Under the pieces are notes generated by a model. That model was not told where the DNA came from, searched no databases, and was given only the letters and a program-made list of their open reading frames with translations. Shown one piece after another: positions 8,434-17,933 of a stretch of 35,421 nucleotides of DNA; position 1 is the first letter of the stretch; every line of letters begins with the position of its first letter. Made by a program: the position numbers and the translations under genes. This DNA comes from Candidatus Olsenella pullicola (lineage in GTDB: Bacteria > Actinomycetota > Coriobacteriia > Coriobacteriales > Atopobiaceae), in the NCBI GenBank assembly GCA_019117265.1, contig DXAB01000030.1:1-35421 (forward strand), read 5' to 3'.

Positions 8434-8492
8434 ATGACAAGGGTGACAGGGTAACTTGTCATCATGACAAAGGTGACAGGGTAGTTTGTCAT
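8434..8492. repeat. Two tandem copies of the 29-bp ATGACA/TGTCAT palindromic repeat
   Basis: Unit 1 (8434-8462) has arms ATGACAAG/CTTGTCAT. Unit 2 (8464-8492) has arms ATGACAAA/TTTGTCAT. Both share the core GGTGACAGGGTA. The one changed base in the left arm is matched in the right arm, so the 8-bp stem is kept. A partial copy (CTGACAAGGGTGA) precedes them from 8422, two bases after the rubredoxin stop. Confidence 0.9.
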
Positions 8493-8504
8493 CATGTCGA
8501 CGCC

Positions 8505-8539
8505 GGGGCGGCCTTCCGCGGAGGGCCGTCCCCTCTTCT
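8505..8539 (+). terminator. Hairpin after the flavoredoxin-rubredoxin pair
   Basis: GGGGCGGCC (8505-8513) pairs with GGCCGTCCCC (8524-8533) with one bulge. The loop is itself palindromic (TCCGCGGA). TCTTCT follows. Probable terminator. Confidence 0.6.
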
Positions 8540-8564
8540 CGCGATTCATGTCCGGGAAAACGGG

Positions 8565-8606
8565 TAGAATACCCCCACGGCCGCGCGAGCGGCTCGTACG
8601 TTGACA
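8565..8606 (+). promoter_or_regulatory. Candidate ssrA promoter elements
   Basis: TAGAAT (8565-8570) is a good -10 match inside the small palindrome GGGTA-GAA-TACCC. A perfect -35, TTGACA, lies at 8601-8606, but no good -10 stands 16-18 nt after it. Either could drive ssrA, whose mature 5' end is processed. Which one is used is unclear. Confidence 0.35.
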
Positions 8607-8655
8607 GCCGCATGGTGGGTGGTCCTTCTCGCCGCCCTAGCCTTGTCCGGCACCC

Positions 8656-9024
8656 GGGGGTGACTGGTTTCGACAGGGTGGGTCTGAGATGGGCAGCAGG
8701 CCGTGGTCTCCTCGCCACGTTAAACAGGGGTACCGTCAAATTGAATTGACGACAACAACTCTTTTGAGCCCCAGCTGGCTCTCGCTGCTTAATTAAATAG
8801 CGGCGCGTCAAAGCGGGAATCGCTCCCGTTCTCGCGGCGACGTCATTTGAGGGAGATGCTCGAGCGGACGTAGCCGGTATGCCGCTCGAAAAGACCGAAC
8901 CGGCTGGGACGCCAAGCGCGGGTTGCCGGGTGCGCGGCGTCCAAGACCCAACCGGTAACTGAGCCTGGAGACACCTGTCAGGGATCTGCTTTGGACCGGA
9001 GTTCGATTCTCCGCACCTCCACCA
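8656..9024 (+). ncRNA. ssrA: tmRNA (SsrA)
   Basis: The 5' end GGGGGTGACTGGTTTCGACA and the 3' end GTTCGATTCTCCGCACCTCCACCA are the tRNA-like halves. GGGGGTG (8656-8662) pairs with CACCTCC (9014-9020) with one G-U, and CCA is encoded. The tag frame reads DDNNSFEPQLALAA then TAA-TTA-A (8748-8792), preceded in the finished tag by the non-coded Ala. The ending ALAA is the usual degradation signal. The exact resume codon (GAC at 8748 or one codon earlier) cannot be fixed by eye. The RNA is 369 nt, single-piece. It rescues stalled ribosomes together with SmpB (7155) and RNase R (4206). Confidence 0.97.
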
Positions 9025-9034
9025 TGCATGCTTT

Positions 9035-9068
9035 GCGGTCGCCGGCCCTTTGGTTGGCGGCCGCTTTT
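9035..9068 (+). terminator. ssrA terminator
   Basis: GCGGTCGCC (9035-9043) pairs with GGCGGCCGC (9056-9064) with one wobble pair and is followed directly by TTTT. It lies 10 nt after the tmRNA 3' end, a standard factor-independent terminator. Confidence 0.85.
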
Positions 9069-9118
9069 GCTTCGCCCCCAGGGGCGTGCCGAGAAGAACG
9101 CGTGGGAAGGAAGCGCTC

Positions 9119-10030
9119 ATGTCAGCCCAGGCCCAGAAGACCAACGTACCCGCGCTCGTGCTGGAGGGCGGCGGGTTTCGTGGGATGTTCACCGCGGGCG
9201 TGCTCGACGTGCTGCAGGAGCGAGGGCTCACCGGCTTCTCGAGCATCTGGGGCGTCTCGGCCGGCGCCGTCAACGGCTCCAACTTCCGCTCGCGCCAGAT
9301 TGGCCGTACCATGCGCGACATTCTCGCCTTCCGCGATGACCGGCGCTTCATGTCGCTGTGGTCGTTTGCCACCACGGGCGACATTGCCGGCGTGGACTTC
9401 ATGTACGGCGAGGTCCAGGACCGCCTCGACCCATGCGACCTCGAGACGTTCAACGAGTCCGAGACCCCCTTCTATGTGGTGGTCTCCGATGTGACCTTTG
9501 GCACCCCTGACTACCTGCCCGTACGCCGCTATCCCGAGGATCTCGTGAAGGTGCGCGCCTCCGCCTCGCTGCCCACGGTCTCCCGCATCGTTGAGATTGA
9601 CGGTCATCGCTATCTTGACGGCGGAACCACGGACTCCATCCCGTTTGAGACGGCGATGGGCCTTTCCGGTGCGCGCGAGGTGAGGGGCCATGCCCCCGCG
9701 GAGCGCGCGCTCGTGGTGCTCACGCGTGACCGCGGCTACGTGCGCGGAGGTGGCTCCGAGGCCATCGCCCTCAAGTCCCACCTCTACGACGCCTACCCGT
9801 ATTACCTCGAGGCGCTCCGCACGCGCGGCGAGCGCTACAACGCGCAGCGCGAGCGCCTGTGGGAGCTCGAGCGCGAGGGGCGCTGCCTCGTGATCGCCCC
9901 CGAGGAGCCCGTGGAGGTGGGCTCGTCCACGCGCGACGGAGAGTCCCTGCTCACGCTCTACGTTGCGGGACGCCGCCAGACCGAGGCGCGCCTCGCCGAG
10001 ATTGACGCCTTCCTCTGCGAGGACTGTTAA
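9119..10030 (+). CDS. Patatin-like phospholipase family protein (YjjU-type)
   Basis: This 303-residue soluble protein has the patatin Ser-Asp dyad. The oxyanion loop EGGGFRG is at 16-22, the nucleophile elbow GVSAG has Ser47, and the catalytic Asp167 sits in DGG. The family hydrolyses acyl esters of lipids, and the bacterial YjjU-like group acts in the cytoplasm with unknown natural substrates. The C-terminal third (YYLEALRTRGERYNAQRERL) is helical. The ATG at 9119 follows GGGAAGGAAG; an earlier in-frame start would run into the ssrA terminator. A large palindrome begins two bases after the stop. There is no signal peptide. Confidence 0.9.
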   Translation: MSAQAQKTNVPALVLEGGGFRGMFTAGVLDVLQERGLTGFSSIWGVSAGAVNGSNFRSRQIGRTMRDILAFRDDRRFMSLWSFATTGDIAGVDFMYGEVQDRLDPCDLETFNESETPFYVVVSDVTFGTPDYLPVRRYPEDLVKVRASASLPTVSRIVEIDGHRYLDGGTTDSIPFETAMGLSGAREVRGHAPAERALVVLTRDRGYVRGGGSEAIALKSHLYDAYPYYLEALRTRGERYNAQRERLWELEREGRCLVIAPEEPVEVGSSTRDGESLLTLYVAGRRQTEARLAEIDAFLCEDC

Positions 10031-10032
10031 TT

Positions 10033-10119
10033 GGGGACGTGTTTTTCTGAACAGAGAAGATGGGACAGGTTTGCAATAATGACCTGTCCCGTTTTCTCTG
10101 AACAAAAAAACACGTCCCC
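10033..10119. repeat. Three-block nested palindrome (REP-like)
   Basis: Three inverted-repeat blocks are nested. The outer is GGGGACGTGTTTTT (10033-10046) with AAAAACACGTCCCC (10106-10119), the middle is CAGAGAA (10052-10058) with TTCTCTG (10094-10100), and the inner is GGGACAGGT (10062-10070) with ACCTGTCCC (10082-10090). It fills nearly all the space between the patatin and GH31 genes. As RNA it could end patatin transcription. As DNA it resembles a REP or miniature element. No transposase is nearby. Confidence 0.85.
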
Positions 10120-10139
10120 TTTTGCACGAGGAGCAGCCC

Positions 10140-12827
10140 GTGATTGAAGCTCGCGTGAGTCCGGAGCGTCCCTACCAGGCGCTCGTTACCCTTTGCGACG
10201 GCGAGAGGACCCTCCCGTGTCGCATTGCCTTTCTGGAGGAGAGCGTCGTTCGCGTGACGGTGGACCCGACGGGCGCGTTTGCCCCGTATGCCACGCCCGT
10301 CTCGCCGGACCACGTTGCGCGCATCCAGGCACAGCCCGACGAGTCCGGCACTTACGCCCACCCCGCCGTCACCGTCCGCGACGCCGGTGACGCGCTCTCG
10401 GTGCGCGCGGGCGGGACGGAGCTCCTTCTAGCCAAGGCGGACGGCCGCATGACGCTGCTCCGTCGCGATTGCGTCGTCGCGCGCGAGGCTGCGCCGCTGT
10501 CGCTCGCCGAGCGCGGCGCCACGCAGACGCTCGCGGTGCGCGCGGGCGAGCGCTTCTTCGGCGGCGGTACGCAGAACGGCCGCGCAGAGCACGCGGGGAG
10601 CGTCGTGCGCATCGTGACCACGCCCATGAACAGCAACCGGTGGGGAGACGGCGGCGTGGCGTCCCCAAGCCCGTTTTTCTGGTCGAGCGCGGGCTACGGC
10701 GTGCTGAGAAACACGTTTGCCCCCGGCTCGTACGACTTTGCCCGCACGGGGCCAGACCTCGTTGCCACCCACGAGGACGCCGTCTTTGACGCGTACCTTC
10801 TCGTTGCGGACCGCCCGGCGGCCGGCCTGCGCCGCGCTGCCCAGGACATCCTGCGCGCCTACTTCAAGGTGACGGGCGCGCCTGCGCTGCTCCCCGCGTT
10901 TGCCCTCTACCTGGGCCACCTCAACGCGTACAACCGCGACGCGTGGTCGCACGAGCTCGAGGAGGGCGCGCAGGCCTGGACGGTGCGCGGCTCCGCCCCC
11001 ACAGGCGCGCCGGGCGAGACGCGCTACGAGCTGGGACGCCGCCGCGGCTACGTGGTGCCCGCGGGGCACGACGCGGAGTCCCTCAACGGTCCCGACGAGG
11101 TGCTCACCACCGCTGCCGAGAACTACCTCGGGCGGACGCCCTACGAGTTCTCCGCCCGTGCCGTCATCGACGAGCACGCGCGCCACGACATGCCCCTCGG
11201 CTGGATTCTCCCCAACGACGGCTACGGTGCCGGCTACGGTCACAACGGCTACGAGCGCACGGGCGGCGTGGGCGCGGACGGGGCGAGCTCGCCCGAGCGC
11301 CTTGCTGCCATTGCGGCAAACGTGGACAACCTCGCGTCCTTCTCGGCCTATGCAAACGAGCGCGGCGTTGAGGTGGGCCTGTGGGCGCAGTCGCAGATCA
11401 CGCCGTCATCAGACCCGGACGTCACCTGGCAGAACCTGCGGGACTTCCGTGCCGAGGTGGCTCGCGCCGGCGTGCGTGCCCTCAAGACCGACGAGGAGTG
11501 GGTCGGCGACGGCTACTCCTTTGGCCTCAACGCCACCCAGCAGGGCTACCAGATCATGGCGGAGGAGACGGGCCGGCGCCCCTTTGTCCTCACGCTTGAC
11601 GGCTGGGCGGGCACGCAGCGCTTTGGCGCCGTATGGTCCGGCGACCAGGACGGCAGCGACTGGGAGTACATCCGCATGCACGTGCCCACCTACGTGGGAC
11701 AGGGCCTCTCGGGCAACCCCAACGTGGGCTCGGACCTGGACGGCATCTTTGGCGGCAACACCCTCGTGGCAACGCGCGACTTCCAGTGGAAGGCCCTCAC
11801 GCCCATCATGCTGGACATGGACGGCTGGGGGAGCCTGCCCAAGCTGCCCTACGCGGGCGGCGACCCGCACACGGGCATCTGCCGCATGTACCTCAAGCTC
11901 AAGAGCTGCCTCATGCCCTACATCTCCACCTGTGCGGCGTCGGCCTCGTGCGCGTGCGGCTGGGAGGGCAACAACGACCTCGGGCTGCCCATGGTGCGCT
12001 CCGTGCTGCTTGTGGACGAGGCCGCGCCGCGGGAGGCCGCGCGCTACGAGTTTCTTCTCGGCGATGACCTGCTCGTGGCGCCCGTCTACCAAAAGGCGCG
12101 CGCGGACGCGGTCGGAAACGACGTCCGCGACGGCATCTACCTGCCCGGCAGCTCAAGCGACGTCTGGATTGACCTCTTCACCGGCGAGCGCTTTGCCGGC
12201 GGCCGGGAACTCGACGGCTTTGACGCGCCGCTCTGGAAGCTGCCGCTCTTTGTGCGCGAGGGCGCCATCCTCCCGCGGTTTGCGCCGCACAACAACCCGC
12301 GCCCCGCGAGCGAGAAGAACCCGCGCGGGCTCGACCGCACCTGCCGCGTGGTGGACTTCTGGCCCGCGCCGGGCGAGAGCCGCTACGTGGCATACGAGGA
12401 CGACGGCGTCTCGTTTGACGGTCACGTTGCAACAACGTATGCGTGCTCGTCAGACGGGGAGGAGACGACCCTCCTGGCAGAGGCGTCGCGCGGGGGCTAT
12501 GACGGCTACGACCCGCTGCGCTCGACGACGCTCAGGGCAACCGTCTCAAGGCGCCCCCTCGCCCTGCGCGCCCAGTGCGGCGAGAAGGACCTGAGGCTCG
12601 TTGAGGTGCCGGACCGCGCGGCGCTCGAGGCGGCGGAGCCCGAGCCCGGCACGGCCACGTGGCTCTTCGAGGAGGCGCCCGCCGTTGAGACGTTTGCGCC
12701 GGCCGAAGAGCGCGTGCTGGCCGAGATGGTCGCCGGCGCTCACGGCGCCCCGCGCGTGAGCGTGCGGCTCCCGCGCGCCGACGTGAGCGAGGTGTCGCAG
12801 CGCGTGGTCCTTCTCGGCGCTCGGTAA
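10140..12827 (+). CDS. Glycoside hydrolase family 31 protein (alpha-glucosidase / transglucosylase-like)
   Basis: The product has 895 residues and no signal peptide, so it is probably cytoplasmic. An N-terminal beta-sandwich (to about 250) precedes the catalytic barrel. The barrel carries GWILPNDGYGAGYGHNGY, LKTDEEW with the likely nucleophile Asp451, and WSGDQDGSDWEY with the likely acid/base Asp502. A C-terminal beta domain includes the YVAYEDDGVSFDG signature of DUF5110. GH31 enzymes cleave or transfer alpha-glucosyl or alpha-xylosyl residues. The PNDGYG region recalls isomaltosyl- and glucosyl-transferase relatives, but substrate cannot be assigned. The GTG at 10140 is preferred to a TTG at 10122 because GAGGAG (10128-10133) is correctly spaced from it. 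Confidence 0.88.
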   Translation: MIEARVSPERPYQALVTLCDGERTLPCRIAFLEESVVRVTVDPTGAFAPYATPVSPDHVARIQAQPDESGTYAHPAVTVRDAGDALSVRAGGTELLLAKADGRMTLLRRDCVVAREAAPLSLAERGATQTLAVRAGERFFGGGTQNGRAEHAGSVVRIVTTPMNSNRWGDGGVASPSPFFWSSAGYGVLRNTFAPGSYDFARTGPDLVATHEDAVFDAYLLVADRPAAGLRRAAQDILRAYFKVTGAPALLPAFALYLGHLNAYNRDAWSHELEEGAQAWTVRGSAPTGAPGETRYELGRRRGYVVPAGHDAESLNGPDEVLTTAAENYLGRTPYEFSARAVIDEHARHDMPLGWILPNDGYGAGYGHNGYERTGGVGADGASSPERLAAIAANVDNLASFSAYANERGVEVGLWAQSQITPSSDPDVTWQNLRDFRAEVARAGVRALKTDEEWVGDGYSFGLNATQQGYQIMAEETGRRPFVLTLDGWAGTQRFGAVWSGDQDGSDWEYIRMHVPTYVGQGLSGNPNVGSDLDGIFGGNTLVATRDFQWKALTPIMLDMDGWGSLPKLPYAGGDPHTGICRMYLKLKSCLMPYISTCAASASCACGWEGNNDLGLPMVRSVLLVDEAAPREAARYEFLLGDDLLVAPVYQKARADAVGNDVRDGIYLPGSSSDVWIDLFTGERFAGGRELDGFDAPLWKLPLFVREGAILPRFAPHNNPRPASEKNPRGLDRTCRVVDFWPAPGESRYVAYEDDGVSFDGHVATTYACSSDGEETTLLAEASRGGYDGYDPLRSTTLRATVSRRPLALRAQCGEKDLRLVEVPDRAALEAAEPEPGTATWLFEEAPAVETFAPAEERVLAEMVAGAHGAPRVSVRLPRADVSEVSQRVVLLGAR

Positions 12828-12883
12828 GCATTTGTGCGGCTTGTGGACGGAAAATTCACAGGTCGCGCCCGCTGTTGATGCGC

Positions 12884-12981
12884 TATACTCTTACAGCTTT
12901 TCCACAGAGCCCCGTAATCTCTGACAAAAGCACGGCGGTTTGTCCAGAAGCCGTCACTCGTAGGTATGTAGGAGGAGTCAA
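12884..12981 (+). promoter_or_regulatory. rplM promoter -10 and untranslated leader
   Basis: TATACT (12884-12889) is a good -10; no clear -35 stands at 16-18 nt. The leader to the rplM GTG is about 85 nt and contains a small hairpin ACGGC (12932-12936)/GCCGT (12950-12954). L13 operons in some bacteria have autoregulatory leaders, but I cannot match this one to a known class by eye. Confidence 0.45.
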
Positions 12982-13422
12982 GTGAAGAAGTCGACTCAGT
13001 TCGCCAAGAACGGCGAAGTCGAGCGCAAGTGGGTGCTCATCGACGCTGAGGGCGCGACCCTTGGTCGTCTGGCCACCACGGCTGCCATGATTCTCCGTGG
13101 CAAGAACAAGCCCCAGTTCACCCCCAACGCCGACACCGGTGACTTCGTCGTCGTCATCAACGCCGACAAGGTCGTTCTCACCGGCGTCAAGGCCGATCAC
13201 AAGCAGTACTGGCGTTACTCCGGCTACCTCGGAGGTCTCAAGCTCGAGAGCTTCCGCGAGGCCATGGAGAAGCACCCCGAGCGCGTTGTCGAGCACGCCA
13301 TCAAGGGCATGCTGCCGAAGACCACCCTCGGCCGCAAGCAGGGCATGAAGCTCAAGGTCTACGCTGGCCCCGAGCACCCGCACACCGCCCAGAACCCCGT
13401 CCAGATTGATTGGAGGGCCTAA
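12982..13422 (+). CDS. rplM: 50S ribosomal protein L13
   Basis: The product has 146 residues, the normal length. [19 protein letters not shown], the [25 protein letters not shown] segment and YRHSGY-like [10 protein letters not shown] are L13 landmarks, and [20 protein letters not shown] is near the C terminus. The GTG start has a strong GGAGGAG at 12971-12977. It is the first gene of the rplM-rpsI operon; S9 follows after 3 nt. L13 is an early-assembly large-subunit protein. Confidence 0.98.
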   Translation: MKKSTQFAKNGEVERKWVLIDAEGATLGRLATTAAMILRGKNKPQFTPNADTGDFVVVINADKVVLTGVKADHKQYWRYSGYLGGLKLESFREAMEKHPERVVEHAIKGMLPKTTLGRKQGMKLKVYAGPEHPHTAQNPVQIDWRA

Positions 13423-13425
13423 CCG

Positions 13426-13821
<396 letters not shown>

Positions 13822-13841
13822 GGCCAGCTCATCGCAGCTAT

Positions 13842-13874
13842 GGACCCGTCGAGTTCCTCTCGGCGGGTCCTTTT
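13842..13874 (+). terminator. rplM-rpsI terminator
   Basis: GGACCCGTCGAG (13842-13853) pairs with CTCGGCGGGTCC (13859-13870) through 12 bp with one G-U. The loop is five bases, and TTTT follows. This is a classic factor-independent terminator. Confidence 0.9.
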
Positions 13875-14005
13875 GCGTTTGAGCACGCGCAACGAGGACT
13901 CCGCGCAGCCTTTCTGTGTTTACACAACCGTCATAGCCCTGCGCGCGCCATACGAGTAGGATGGTTCTGGTCTTTTGTTCTGATACCTCCCGAGAGGAGC
14001 GACTC

Positions 14006-15343
14006 ATGAAGTACTTTGGCACCGACGGCTTCCGCGGCCGCGCCAACGAGGGCCTTGACGTCGAGCACGCCTTCAAGATTGGCCGCTTTGTGGGCTGGTA
14101 CTATGGCACGCGCCAGGGGAAGAAGGCTCGCGTGGTGGTGGGCAAGGACACCCGTCGCTCGAGCTACATGTTTGAGTCCGCGCTCATCGCTGGCCTCGTG
14201 GCGTCCGGCGCCGACGCCTACATGCTGCACGTCATCCCCACGCCCGGCGTTGCGTACGAGACCGTGGACGGCCGCTTTGACTGCGGCATCATCATCTCCG
14301 CGAGCCACAACCCCTATACCGACAACGGGATCAAGCTCGTCAACGGCGAGGGCTTCAAGATGGACGAGGACGTCCTCGAGCAGATCGAGGACTACATTGA
14401 CGGCAAGCTCGAGGTGCCGCTGGCAACTGCCGACGCCATTGGCTGCACCGTCGACTACATGCAGGGCCGCAACCGCTACATTGCCCACCTCATCGCGAGC
14501 GCGAACTTCTCGCTGCAGGGCGTGAAGGTTGGCCTGGACTGTGCCAACGGCGCCGCCTCCTCTGTTGCCAAGCCCGTCTTTGACGCCCTTGGCGCGGACG
14601 TCCGCGTGATCAACAACGCTCCCGACGGCTTCAACATCAACGTGGACTGCGGCTCCACCCACATTGACCGCCTGCGCCGTCATGTGGTGGAGCAGGGCCT
14701 TGACGTGGGCTTTGCCTACGACGGCGACGCCGACCGCTGCATTGCCGTTGACGAGCGCGGCAACGTGGTTGACGGTGACCTCATCCTCTACGTGTGCGGC
14801 GTCTACCTCAACAAGCACGGCCGCCTCACCGCCGGCACCGTGGTTCCTACCGTCATGAGCAACTACGGCCTGTTCAAGGCCTTTGACGAGGCGAGCCTCT
14901 CCTACGAGACCACCGCGGTGGGCGACAAGAACGTCTACGCCTGCATGCGCGAGAACGGCTACAGCCTGGGCGGCGAGCAGTCCGGCCACATCATCTTTGG
15001 CGACATCGAGCGCACGGGCGACGGCATCATGACGAGCCTGCGCGTCATGGAGGTCATCCGCGCCGAGCGCGAGACCCTCTCGCAGCTCTGCGCGCCGGTG
15101 AAGCTCTACCCGCAGGAGCTCATCAACGTGCGCGTGACCGACAAGGACGCCGCGATGAGCGACCCCGGCGTGCTCGACGCCGTGAGGCAGGCCGAGGAGT
15201 TCCTCGCGGGCCAGGGCCGCGTGCTCGTGCGTGCCTCGGGAACCGAGCCGCTGGTGCGCACCCTCGCCGAGGCTCCCACCGACGAGCTCTGCAAGCAGGC
15301 CAACGCGATCGTCCTCAAGGCGCTCGATCCGTTCAAGGCGTAG
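14006..15343 (+). CDS. glmM: Phosphoglucosamine mutase
   Basis: GlmM converts glucosamine-6-phosphate to glucosamine-1-phosphate for UDP-GlcNAc and cell-wall synthesis. The 445-residue protein has the N-terminal KYFGTDGFRGRAN, the phosphoserine loop SASHNP with Ser100, the Mg site DGDADR (239-244), the sugar loop GGEQSGH and the phosphate loop RASGTEPLVR. The length is normal. The ATG at 14006 is supported by GAGAGGAG just upstream; an in-frame GTG or ATG further up would only add an unconserved leader. glmS, which makes its substrate, is the next gene. Confidence 0.97.
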   Translation: MKYFGTDGFRGRANEGLDVEHAFKIGRFVGWYYGTRQGKKARVVVGKDTRRSSYMFESALIAGLVASGADAYMLHVIPTPGVAYETVDGRFDCGIIISASHNPYTDNGIKLVNGEGFKMDEDVLEQIEDYIDGKLEVPLATADAIGCTVDYMQGRNRYIAHLIASANFSLQGVKVGLDCANGAASSVAKPVFDALGADVRVINNAPDGFNINVDCGSTHIDRLRRHVVEQGLDVGFAYDGDADRCIAVDERGNVVDGDLILYVCGVYLNKHGRLTAGTVVPTVMSNYGLFKAFDEASLSYETTAVGDKNVYACMRENGYSLGGEQSGHIIFGDIERTGDGIMTSLRVMEVIRAERETLSQLCAPVKLYPQELINVRVTDKDAAMSDPGVLDAVRQAEEFLAGQGRVLVRASGTEPLVRTLAEAPTDELCKQANAIVLKALDPFKA

Positions 15344-15364
15344 GGTTCAGATCCAAGAGTCTTC

Positions 15365-15416
15365 GCGGGCGGCTGCCGGACGTTCCTCTTGCCAGAAGCG
15401 TCCGGCAGCCGCCCGC
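15365..15416 (+). terminator. Perfect 18-bp hairpin between glmM and glmS
   Basis: GCGGGCGGCTGCCGGACG (15365-15382) and its exact complement (15399-15416) enclose a 16-nt loop. No T-run follows (CCCCATTGG). It is probably a strong terminator or an RNA-stability hairpin at the glmM 3' end. Confidence 0.7.
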
Positions 15417-15507
15417 CCCCATTGGTCTATGGCGCGGGCGTCAGGGCTCATTGTCGTGCTGCGCTGGTACAATCGATGGCGCAGCTTAATCACACCAGGA
15501 GGCACGC

Positions 15508-17358
<1,851 letters not shown>

Positions 17359-17360
17359 AG

Positions 17361-17930
17361 ATGGCAACTGCGGGAATTGGCGTTGACATGCTCGAGATTA
17401 AGCGCATGGAGCGCGTGCTCGGGCGGCGCCCCAACTTTGCCCGACGCGTCTTCACCGACGAGGAGCGCGCCTACTGCGAGAGGTGCGCGCGGCCCGCGGA
17501 GCACTACGCCGCGCGCTTTGCCGCGCGCGAGGCGGTGGTGAAGGCGCTGGGCACGGGCTTCTCCGACGGCGTGAGCTTCCGCGACGTCTCCGTGGGGCGC
17601 GACGACTCGGGCCGTCCGCGCGCGATTCTCTCTGGTCGCGCCGCGCAGATCGCGCAGGAGCGAGGCATCCGCGAGATCGCACTCTCGATTTCCCACACCC
17701 ATGACGTGGCGGTGGCAAACGCCATTGCCGTGACCGATGACGTGCGCCCCGAGCCGGATGCGCGCCAGGATGCCGCCCGCGCTCTCGCGAGCTCGTTCAA
17801 GGAGGCCCGCTCCATCCTCGACGAGCTGGAGCGCGTCCAGGAGGACGAGCTCTCATCCGTGTCCACGTTGTGCCGGGTACAAGACGGACAGGGCGAGCAC
17901 GACGCGCCCGAGTCAGTTCCAAAGGAGTAG
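17361..17930 (+). CDS. acpS: Holo-[acyl-carrier-protein] synthase with C-terminal extension
   Basis: AcpS transfers phosphopantetheine from CoA to acyl carrier protein. The core (1 to about 125) has GIGVDMLEI with Mg ligand Asp9, and FAAREAVVKALGTG with Glu57 and Lys61. It ends with SISHTHDVAVANAIA. AcpS enzymes are usually 118-130 residues; this one has 189. The extra 64 residues are acidic and partly helical (KEARSILDELERVQEDEL) and end in a disordered stretch. The gene starts 2 nt after glmS and ends 3 nt before nnr, as in other actinobacteria. The tail has no visible domain. Confidence 0.93.
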   Translation: MATAGIGVDMLEIKRMERVLGRRPNFARRVFTDEERAYCERCARPAEHYAARFAAREAVVKALGTGFSDGVSFRDVSVGRDDSGRPRAILSGRAAQIAQERGIREIALSISHTHDVAVANAIAVTDDVRPEPDARQDAARALASSFKEARSILDELERVQEDELSSVSTLCRVQDGQGEHDAPESVPKE

Positions 17931-17933
17931 AAC

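Noticed and set aside
8434-8492. CRISPR array, suggested by the tandem repeats
   Set aside because: The two units are separated by one base with no spacers, no cas genes occur in the window, and single or inverted copies lie elsewhere.
8332-9453. Minus-strand frames over the tmRNA gene (one reading GGGAENRTPVQSRSL)
   Set aside because: These are artefacts of the tmRNA sequence often mis-annotated as hypothetical proteins. The RNA acceptor stem, tag frame and terminator are all clear on the plus strand.
15417-15507. glmS ribozyme in the glmS leader
   Set aside because: The leader is under 100 nt after the hairpin, and no ribozyme core pattern is visible. The ribozyme is known mainly from Firmicutes.
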